Shown: piece by piece, positions 6,556 through 13,859 of the stretch
How the letters are laid out: every line of letters begins with the position of its first letter
How positions within the stretch are numbered: the first letter of the stretch is position 1
Source: an uncultured Bacteroidota bacterium
Lineage (GTDB): Bacteria > Bacteroidota > Bacteroidia > UKL13-3
DNA: 16,853 nt
Reading direction: 5' to 3'
Assembly: GCA_903888395.1 (NCBI GenBank)
Contig: CAISTO010000055.1
Span: 1 to 16,853 of the forward strand
Made by a program: the position numbers and the translations under genes
The notes under the pieces: model-generated
The model's database searches: none
What the model was told of the DNA's origin: nothing
Seen by the model: only the letters and a program-made list of their open reading frames with translations

Positions 6556-9500
6556 TCAGCTTGCTTTTTTCAAATACTCGTTGGCTTTGGTTTTATAATA
6601 AGGTTTTAGTTCGGTAGGAACAGTTTTCAATATTTCAGTTTCCTTGTTTTTCTTATCTATGTATTTATCAAATGCCGGAGGAGGTGCAGTTCGGTCCTTT
6701 TCCTTGCTTTGTTCTGCTTCGCGTTTTTTATCTTGTTCTTGTTTCTTTTCGGCCTTTTCACTTTCTAGCATTCTGGTCAAAATATCTTGTTGTCTATTAA
6801 TAGTTTCTTGCGTTAAGCGTTTATTAAACAATTCTTTTTCTGTTTCTTCCATTTGCTTTTGCATTTCTTGCAATTTTCCATTTCCGCCCATTCCTTCTTT
6901 TTCTTTGGCATCCATTTGGCTCATCATTTTTTGTAATTGTTGTCTAATTGCCATTTGTTGCGCAGCCATTCTAGCAAAACCTTCACTTCCCATTCCTTGA
7001 CCTTCACCAGGTTTTTGGCCCGGTTTATTGCCTTTTTCGCTACCATTTTTATTCTGCCCTTCGCGTAATTGTTTGTTCAGCTCTTCTTGCATTTTCTTCA
7101 ATTGACTCATACTTTTATTGCCCGAACCTTTGCCCTTTCCCTTACCTTTACCTTTTCCTTGTTTTGGCTTTCCACCTGGCTTACCTTCGCCTTCACTTTC
7201 TTTGCCATTTTGTTCGTTCTGCATTTGTTTCAATACATCACTTAACATCACTGCTAAGTTATTCATGTGTGTCATGGCAGTTTGTTGGTTGGTTCTAATT
7301 TGAGGAATGTTACGAGTACCAAAATTAGTAGTAGCTTTATCCATATGAAAGTTCATTTTAGTTACTTCTTTGTCAATAAACGAACTGATTTCAGCTACTC
7401 TTTTGCTCAATGCAGTTAAACTATCTTCTATAATTTTAGCATTGTCTTTTAAATAACGTTGCTCCTGCCCTAGCGTTACAAATTGCGGATTATAACCATT
7501 TATATCTTTAAATCGAAGCATTAAACCTTCTTGTTGCTTGCTTAATTCCACCAAGTTTTCAATAATTTCTCTTAACGAATTGATGTCAATTTCAGCTTGT
7601 TCGGATTCCTCATCCGCTTTCTTTTGCTTCATTTTTTCAGCCATTTTCTGCATTTTTTCAGCAGCTTGTTTTTGCTTCTTTTTGGCTTGTTTTTGCTTAC
7701 CCTCTTTTAAGTCATCACTGCTTTCTTGCATGTCTTTTTCTATGCTTTTTTCTTCCTCTTTGGTATCAGCTAATTCTTGCTTGTCTTCTAATTCGTTGTT
7801 CTTTTTTTCTATGTCATTTAAATCTTTTTTTATTTCGTCAAACTCTTTGTTTAACTCATCTTGTTGTTTCTTTAAATCTTCGGCATTGCTTTGTTTGTCG
7901 TCCGATTTCTTTTCCAAATCATCTTGTTTTTTTGCTAAATCTTCCAAGTCTTTGGTGGCTTTATCCATCTTTTTCTCTAACTCCAAGCCTTTATACATTT
8001 CTAGCATTTTATCCAACTCCTTCTCCACATCTTTATTATTCATTTGCATATTCTCCATCTCTTTCTTCATCTCATCTTTGTTCTGCTCCTTCATCATATC
8101 CTGCACTTTCTTCATCAGTTGTTTCATTTCATCATTCATTAACTCATTGTACATTTTCTCAATTTGTTGTTGCTTTTCTAAAATGTTTTCCGCTTCTTTT
8201 TGATATTCTTGCTCCTTTTGGTTATTCATTTTAAACTCTTTGTTAAGTTCCTCAATTTTTTTATTCAACTCTTGTTGTTGCTTTAAAATACTTTCAGCTT
8301 TGCGTTTTTCCTCCCAAGTTAATTCCCGTTTTTCTTGCATTTTTTGTTGCAATTGTTTCAAGTCTTGCTGTAATTGTTTGGCTTCTTTGAGGGCATCTTC
8401 CATTTTATCTTTCATGGCTTCCGCATTTTTGCTGCTTTGTTCTTTTAATTCCTTTTCATTGGCAGCTTTATATACTACAGATTTTGATTTTATAGACTTA
8501 GCACCAAACACGCCATCATTGTCCCATAATTCAAAATAATATTCCAATTCATCACCGGGAGCTATACCTGTTTCAGTTAAATTGATATAATAATTAAAGC
8601 TCATTGGGTTTTGAGTTTTATCAATGGCAATAGGTTTAACTGTTAATTTATTCAATTTCAATTTGTCGTCACTGCTTAAAAAATGGTAGTTAAAAGTTAA
8701 TTTCGTTAATCCATAATCATCGGTTCCATCACCAATAAAATAAATTTGTTTGCCAGTTATTGAATCACTTCTTTCATCAATGGTAATGGTAGGATAGGCA
8801 TCGCCAATTACGCTTAAAGTATAATTCATTGAATCGCCTTTAGCTTTGGTTTCATTGCTATTTTTTATAAAATAATTTTGACTGATAAATACTTTTTTAT
8901 TGAATGAAAAATGTCCTTCATCGTTGGCCTTGGCTGCTACTATATTGTTTTCAAAACCTAATTCTATTTTACTGGTTTGTTTACTGGTAAAATTCCATGT
9001 TAAAACTGTTCCTGCTGGTACTGAAAAATCTGATGGATTATTCAATACTTCATTCTTTTTACCTATGTATGCTGGGTAATTACATTTTACTTGAAAACCT
9101 AAAATTATTGGCTTTGCCACCACATTTATTTCATATTCACGACTTATAAATTCATCGGCTTGTAAACTAAAAGGCGTAGTTTTTTGAAGGTTTTTAAAAC
9201 CATAAATAAAATGTGTTTTGTCTTGCTTTTGCAACTTATAATTATTGCCTTCAATATTTATAAATACTTCATCAGGAATTTGTTTCCCACTAATTTTTAC
9301 TAATAAATCATAATCGGTAAATTGTTCTGCATTTAAATTAGTATTTTCAACACTGAATACAAAAGGAGCTACTGGTTTAAATATGGTGTTATACTGTAAA
9401 ATTCTTTTGCCGCCATCGCTTAACAATTCAGGATTTACAAAACTTAACAGCACAATAATTGCCAAAGGCACCAAAGCATATTTTACATATTTTAAATTGG

Positions 9501-9957
9501 CTTTAAAGTTAATGGCACTTTGAAAAGAAATAGGATTCAGTTGAGCTGTTTTTTGTTCAATGGCTGCAATGAGCAAGCTATTGTCTTGTTCCTGAACATC
9601 GGCTTCCTGTTTAAGTTGAAGCGTATTTAACAAACTATCGTTAATGGATGTAAAATGTTTTCCAATAATGAGTGAAGCTTGTTCGTAATTAATGGTTTTT
9701 CGGAGTTTAAAAATTCCTGCTATTGGAATAAAAATATATTTTACCAAACAAAAAATGGTAAAGGCTAAATAGGTAAAAAAAAGGGTTGCTCTTATGGCCG
9801 AATTATACCTTCCAAAATACTCTAAAGTGGCTATTAACAAATAACTAGAAACAAAGGCGGTAACAAAAAACAATGCACCTTTTATCAGTTGATTTTTGTA
9901 GTATTTGCGAATAAACGCGTCTATTTTATGTATTAATACTTGGTAATTGCTCGTCAT
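6556..9957 (-). CDS. DUF4175-like membrane protein with long charged coiled coil
   Basis: A 1133-residue protein of the large Bacteroidota family I recognise as DUF4175-like; its biochemical function is not known. Three membrane segments are visible at the N-terminus (about residues 26-46, 55-82 and 156-175). A beta-rich region follows (about 180-490), probably exported, with strands and an ELEYYFELWDNDGVFGAKS segment of immunoglobulin-like flavour. From about 495 to 790 the chain is an extreme Lys/Glu/Gln/Met-rich coiled coil. Residues about 915-950 are a Gly/Lys stretch with GKG repeats, and the C-terminus has a Pro-rich turn (TAPPPAFDKYID) and a LKPYYKTKANEYL tail. The topology suggests an inner-membrane anchor with a large, possibly periplasmic, scaffold or tether; this is inference. 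The ATG at 9957 precedes a plausible amphipathic leader. It is divergent from the TonB receptor (100 bp). The strong K/E composition creates long shadow frames on the opposite strand. Confidence 0.85.
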   Translation of the reverse strand: MTSNYQVLIHKIDAFIRKYYKNQLIKGALFFVTAFVSSYLLIATLEYFGRYNSAIRATLFFTYLAFTIFCLVKYIFIPIAGIFKLRKTINYEQASLIIGKHFTSINDSLLNTLQLKQEADVQEQDNSLLIAAIEQKTAQLNPISFQSAINFKANLKYVKYALVPLAIIVLLSFVNPELLSDGGKRILQYNTIFKPVAPFVFSVENTNLNAEQFTDYDLLVKISGKQIPDEVFINIEGNNYKLQKQDKTHFIYGFKNLQKTTPFSLQADEFISREYEINVVAKPIILGFQVKCNYPAYIGKKNEVLNNPSDFSVPAGTVLTWNFTSKQTSKIELGFENNIVAAKANDEGHFSFNKKVFISQNYFIKNSNETKAKGDSMNYTLSVIGDAYPTITIDERSDSITGKQIYFIGDGTDDYGLTKLTFNYHFLSSDDKLKLNKLTVKPIAIDKTQNPMSFNYYINLTETGIAPGDELEYYFELWDNDGVFGAKSIKSKSVVYKAANEKELKEQSSKNAEAMKDKMEDALKEAKQLQQDLKQLQQKMQEKRELTWEEKRKAESILKQQQELNKKIEELNKEFKMNNQKEQEYQKEAENILEKQQQIEKMYNELMNDEMKQLMKKVQDMMKEQNKDEMKKEMENMQMNNKDVEKELDKMLEMYKGLELEKKMDKATKDLEDLAKKQDDLEKKSDDKQSNAEDLKKQQDELNKEFDEIKKDLNDIEKKNNELEDKQELADTKEEEKSIEKDMQESSDDLKEGKQKQAKKKQKQAAEKMQKMAEKMKQKKADEESEQAEIDINSLREIIENLVELSKQQEGLMLRFKDINGYNPQFVTLGQEQRYLKDNAKIIEDSLTALSKRVAEISSFIDKEVTKMNFHMDKATTNFGTRNIPQIRTNQQTAMTHMNNLAVMLSDVLKQMQNEQNGKESEGEGKPGGKPKQGKGKGKGKGKGSGNKSMSQLKKMQEELNKQLREGQNKNGSEKGNKPGQKPGEGQGMGSEGFARMAAQQMAIRQQLQKMMSQMDAKEKEGMGGNGKLQEMQKQMEETEKELFNKRLTQETINRQQDILTRMLESEKAEKKQEQDKKREAEQSKEKDRTAPPPAFDKYIDKKNKETEILKTVPTELKPYYKTKANEYLKKAS

Positions 9958-10057
9958 ATATTATAGGAGCGAATTTATAAATTTATTTTGGATTTTGAAT
10001 TTTAAATGGCAAATTATTGGTTTTAATTGTCAATTATCATTGTTATTTTGCCAAACT
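9958..10057. promoter_or_regulatory. Divergent control region between DUF4175 gene and TonB receptor
   Basis: A 100-bp AT-rich spacer between divergent starts. Several TTTG boxes occur on both strands (for example 9987-9990 and 9994-9997 on +), but no pair has a convincing -7 box at 19-21 nt spacing. No Shine-Dalgarno sequence precedes either start, and no obvious operator palindrome (such as a Fur-like box) is seen. Confidence 0.3.
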
Positions 10058-12460
10058 ATGAGAATATTTTACAAAGCAATATTTAATATATATTTGTCCT
10101 TATTATTAAGCCTATTTGTTTTTAAAAACTCCTATGCTCAAACTTTTAAAATAGTTGATAAATCAACAAATAACCTAATTGCTGATTACGAAATTTTCTT
10201 TTCAGAAAACACTTATATTTTTGGTAAAACAACCATTACCATTACTCATCCTGAATACAGAACATTTACCATTGAAACAACTACACCAAGAAAAATAGAT
10301 ACAGTAGTTTTTTATTTAACACCGTCTACCTTAAAAATGAATGAAGTGGTGGTTTCTGCCAATCGTTTTAACGAAAAATATAATGATGTGCCCAGGCAAA
10401 TTCAAAGTATTTCACAAGCCAACATTCAGTTTCAAAACAAGCAAAATACAGGTGATTTATTGGAACAAAGTGGAAATGTATTTGTTCAAAAAAGTCAGCA
10501 AGGAGGTGCAAGTCCTGTGTTACGTGGCTTTGAATCGAACCGAGTATTATTAGTAGTTGATGGTATTAGAATGAACAATGCCATTTATCGTGGTGGTCAT
10601 TTACAAAACGTATTGCGAATTGACCAAAACATGTTAGCTAAAAGCGAAATTTTATTTGGTGGCGGAAGTGTAATTTATGGCAGCGATGCCCTTGGTGGTG
10701 TGATGTATTTTGAAACTAAGAAACCTGCATTAAACAAAAATGTTAGTAATGGTTACATGCGATATGGTTCGGTAAATAATGAAAACACTTTTCATTACGA
10801 TGCAAATATTGGTTTTGAAAAATGGGCACATTTAATGAGCATTACCAATAGTTCTTTTGGCGATTTGCGACAGGGCACTAATAAAGAAAACATAGATGGC
10901 GACAGCATTTACCAAAGAAATTATTATGCTACTAGAATTAATAACCGAGATACCATGACTAAAAATGCAGATCCTGCTTTACAAATTGGAACGGCTTATT
11001 CGCAATACGATTTAATGTATAAGGCACTTTTCCAACAAAATAAAAACATACAGCATGTATTTAATTTTCAATTATCGAATACTAACAATGTAGCACGCTA
11101 CGACAGATTAAATGAATGGAAAGGAACAAAAAACTACCGAAGTGCTGAATGGTATTATGGTCCTGAATTACGCACTTTAGCTAGTTATCAATTGAGCAAT
11201 AACTTAAAACAAAAATATGCCGATAAATATAAATTGACATTAGCATACCAATACATAGAAGAAAGTAGAAACGATAGAAATTGGCAATCAGTTTATTTAA
11301 ACAAACGAAAAGAATTTGTTCATGTAGCTAGTTTAAATTTAGATGCGGTAAAAATATGGAAACAAAACCCAATTTCTATACACGAAATTAGGTATGGCAT
11401 TGATGGACAGTTTAATGATGTGGCGTCTAATGCACACGATGTAAATATAATTAGTGGTTTAATTTCAAGAATTCCAACTCGCTATCCTGAGGGTGGAAGT
11501 AGCATGATGTATATGGCTGTTTTTTTAAGTCATTCGTGGGAAATAGGAAAAAAAATTATTATAAGCGATGGCTTGCGTTATAATTTTGTTTCGCTAAATT
11601 CTACTTTTAATAACCTGTTTTTCTTTCCTTTTTTAAACAATAAATTGATTCAAAATAATCATGCATTAAATGGCAATTTAGGTTTGGTATATAACCCAAT
11701 AAAAAACTTAAAACTTTATACCAATGCATCTACAGCTTTTAGAGCGCCAAACTTAGACGATATAAATAAAGTTTTTGACAGTAAATCGGGATTAGCTATT
11801 ATAACGCCAAATGCCAATTTACAACCTGAATATACTTATAATTATGAGCTAGGAATAAGTACTATTTATAAAAAAATAAAAATAGAAGCAGTTGGATTTT
11901 ATTCGCAAATTCAAAACGCAATTGTTATTAAATCAAGCCAAATAAACGGACAAGATTCCGCAATTTATAATGGTACAAATACCAGAATTTATAGTAATCA
12001 AAATGCACAGCAAGGCTATATTTATGGTTTCAGTTTGCAGTTGGCTGCCGATTTATTTAAATCATTAGCCATCACATCCTCTTTAAATTATACTTACGGA
12101 CGCATAGTTGAAAATGGAATTGAAACTCCGTTGGATCATATTCCGCCAATGTTTGGACGAACTGCTTTTTCGTATTTTAGCAAAAGATTTTCGGCTGAAA
12201 TTAGTTCACTTTATAATGGATGGAAAACAATAGAAGACTTTAATATTACGGGTGAAGACAATGCAGCTTATGCCACTCCAAAAGGCTCTCCGGCTTGGTA
12301 CACTTTAAATTTGAAAGCACAGTATGCCTTTGATAAAAAAGGGAAAATTCAATTACAATCTGGAATTGATAACATTACAGATACACAATACCGCGTTTTT
12401 GCATCAGGAATGAGTGCAGCTGGACGAAATATTTGGGTGTGTGTAAGGGTGAAGATTTAG
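10058..12460 (+). CDS. TonB-dependent outer-membrane receptor
   Basis: An 800-residue ligand-gated beta-barrel that imports a scarce nutrient across the outer membrane, using TonB-ExbBD energy. The frame is open from an upstream TTG at 9947, but the ATG at 10058 is chosen because it starts a good signal peptide (MRIFYKAIFNIYLSLLLSLF ... NSYAQ). Residues about 28-90 resemble a short, degenerate carboxypeptidase-regulatory-like domain. The plug is at about 95-220, with NEVVVSANRF, VLRGFESNRVLLVVDGIRM, NNAIYRGGHLQN and EILFGGGSVIYGSDALGGVMYF. The rest is barrel, with a FRAPNLDD box, a PNANLQPEYTYNYELG box and a C-terminal IDNITDTQYRVFASGMSAAGR strand. The plug most resembles the heme/haemoglobin/siderophore receptor branch, but the substrate cannot be fixed: no His lies between the FRAP and PNANL boxes, where many heme receptors have one. 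No SusD partner is adjacent. Confidence 0.92.
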   Translation: MRIFYKAIFNIYLSLLLSLFVFKNSYAQTFKIVDKSTNNLIADYEIFFSENTYIFGKTTITITHPEYRTFTIETTTPRKIDTVVFYLTPSTLKMNEVVVSANRFNEKYNDVPRQIQSISQANIQFQNKQNTGDLLEQSGNVFVQKSQQGGASPVLRGFESNRVLLVVDGIRMNNAIYRGGHLQNVLRIDQNMLAKSEILFGGGSVIYGSDALGGVMYFETKKPALNKNVSNGYMRYGSVNNENTFHYDANIGFEKWAHLMSITNSSFGDLRQGTNKENIDGDSIYQRNYYATRINNRDTMTKNADPALQIGTAYSQYDLMYKALFQQNKNIQHVFNFQLSNTNNVARYDRLNEWKGTKNYRSAEWYYGPELRTLASYQLSNNLKQKYADKYKLTLAYQYIEESRNDRNWQSVYLNKRKEFVHVASLNLDAVKIWKQNPISIHEIRYGIDGQFNDVASNAHDVNIISGLISRIPTRYPEGGSSMMYMAVFLSHSWEIGKKIIISDGLRYNFVSLNSTFNNLFFFPFLNNKLIQNNHALNGNLGLVYNPIKNLKLYTNASTAFRAPNLDDINKVFDSKSGLAIITPNANLQPEYTYNYELGISTIYKKIKIEAVGFYSQIQNAIVIKSSQINGQDSAIYNGTNTRIYSNQNAQQGYIYGFSLQLAADLFKSLAITSSLNYTYGRIVENGIETPLDHIPPMFGRTAFSYFSKRFSAEISSLYNGWKTIEDFNITGEDNAAYATPKGSPAWYTLNLKAQYAFDKKGKIQLQSGIDNITDTQYRVFASGMSAAGRNIWVCVRVKI

Positions 12461-12543
12461 TTGATTTGTTGATTTATTGATTTATTGGTTGATTTGTTAA
12501 ATTGTTGATTGGTTGAATTGTTGAGGTGTTTAAGTGTTTTTTT
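12460..12543 (+). repeat. Octad array GTTGATTT (about 10 units)
   Basis: Period-8 array starting on the last base of the TonB receptor stop codon. Units run GTTGATTT, GTTGATTT and ATTGATTT, then a 4-nt ATTG slip, then seven more units that drift (GTTAAATT, GTTGATTG, GTTGAATT, GTTGAGGT, GTTTAAGT, GTTTTTTT). Almost every unit begins with GTT. Confidence 0.8.
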
Positions 12544-12551
12544 TTCTTCAT

Positions 12552-12621
<70 letters not shown>

Positions 12622-12625
12622 ACTT

Positions 12626-12641
12626 TCCCAATGTGTCGGGA
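12626..12641 (-). terminator. Possible weak terminator of the acyloxyacyl-hydrolase-like gene
   Basis: Read on the minus strand, TCCCG-ACACAT-TGGGA forms a 4-5 bp stem just past the stop codon, followed by AAGTTTT. The stem is short and includes a G-T pair, so this is tentative. It may equally be a fragment of a dispersed repeat. Confidence 0.25.
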
Positions 12642-12643
12642 CT

Positions 12644-13774
12644 TCATATTTTCCTAAACCTCCAACCTAATGCAAACTCCATAAAATCTGAACTTAAGGT
12701 GTTGTATTTATTATTGCTACCTTTAAAATAACAGCCAACAAATATTTTTTTATAGGGAAAATAGGTTAAGCCAAAACGTACATAAACAGGTGTTTTTATT
12801 TTATCAATATCGTATATGTAGTAGTACAACTCCAGTGGAATGCTTATTTTACCAATGTTTAATTCGTTACAAATACCAATTGCCGCAAGCCATTTATCGC
12901 TTTCTTTCACTTGGCTTGGAATTAAATTAGGCTCATCGGTTAGGGCATTAGATGCATCGTAAAACAAATCAGCGCCAATTCCAATATTATAAATTTTATT
13001 AATTGGTTTCATCATAGCTTGATGAAATATAAACGCAGGAAACTGTCTACGATAAGCAAACGTTCCATGTTCGCGGTAGGCACCAGCCAAATAAGTAGAA
13101 TAAAACATTTTTTTATTGTTACTCATCAAATCGCAAGGTTTCATTTTGCCGTAGGGTGTTTCATTAAAAAAATAACTGATGCCACCTTTTAAATAGTAAA
13201 TATTAAGTCCACCATTTGGCATTTGAAAGCTTCCATTGGAGGTATGAAAAAATCCAGCTTCTAAATTTAAATCTAAGTGTTTACTTATTTTTTTATTATA
13301 TATAGCAGCAAATTCAACCGCAAAATTAATAGGAGTGCTGATTGCTCTATTGTCAAAATTTGATGCATATTTAAAACTCTTGGTAACATATGCAGCACCC
13401 AAACCTAACTTCCCACTCAACTCCGAATTTTTGTGTTTTAACAACCTAAATTGCATATAAGGAAGTACCGAATAACTGATACCAAATGTATCGGGTTTAT
13501 TCATAAAAATAGTTCTAAAACTAATTCCTACTCTAGGAATTCCATATGTTTTATGCCAATTTTTAGTACCATTAACTTGCTTTATAATATCTAATTGAAA
13601 TCCAGTAACTATGCCGTCCATACTTTGGCCAGTTTTGTAAATTTTATTTGGAGCTTCATTATATCCATTTATAAAACTTAAGCCAATGCCACTATTATTA
13701 TTTTTAAAAAATTGCCCTTGGCAATGAATGGAAATAAAAAAATAAAGTAAAAAAAGTAAATTTTTATTTTTCAT
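12644..13774 (-). CDS. Acyloxyacyl hydrolase / PagL-like outer-membrane protein
   Basis: A 376-residue secreted protein with an N-terminal signal peptide (MKNKNLLFLLYFFISIHCQG, cleavage near residue 20). Its segment GFFHTSNGSFQMPNGGLN (174-191) matches the active-site region of PagL, the outer-membrane lipid A 3-O-deacylase, where His126, Ser128 and Glu140 act together. H177 and S179 align with the His and Ser. The Glu position, 12 residues after Ser, is Asn191. Alternating aromatic strands throughout suggest a beta-barrel. It is about twice the length of PagL, and the C-terminal half (about 205-376) forms further barrel-like strands with a final WRFRKI, possibly a second barrel or an expanded one. 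Lipid A remodelling is the natural inference, but activity is uncertain given the Asn. It lies 85 bp downstream of ftsK on the same strand and may have its own promoter. Confidence 0.78.
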   Translation of the reverse strand: MKNKNLLFLLYFFISIHCQGQFFKNNNSGIGLSFINGYNEAPNKIYKTGQSMDGIVTGFQLDIIKQVNGTKNWHKTYGIPRVGISFRTIFMNKPDTFGISYSVLPYMQFRLLKHKNSELSGKLGLGAAYVTKSFKYASNFDNRAISTPINFAVEFAAIYNKKISKHLDLNLEAGFFHTSNGSFQMPNGGLNIYYLKGGISYFFNETPYGKMKPCDLMSNNKKMFYSTYLAGAYREHGTFAYRRQFPAFIFHQAMMKPINKIYNIGIGADLFYDASNALTDEPNLIPSQVKESDKWLAAIGICNELNIGKISIPLELYYYIYDIDKIKTPVYVRFGLTYFPYKKIFVGCYFKGSNNKYNTLSSDFMEFALGWRFRKI

Positions 13775-13859
13775 TGACGGCTAAATAAAGATTGCAATTT
13801 AATGTGTAATTTATAACTTATTGAAAACAAAAAAATGTAATTTAAATAGCTTTATAAAA

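Noticed and set aside
7538..8203. 221-codon Ser/Phe/Cys-rich frame opposite the DUF4175 gene
   Set aside because: Its composition is what the complement of Lys/Glu/Gln codons gives; it has no start context and no domain.
9947..10057. N-terminal extension of the TonB receptor from a TTG at 9947
   Set aside because: It would bury the signal peptide 37 residues inside and overlap the start of the divergent DUF4175 gene.
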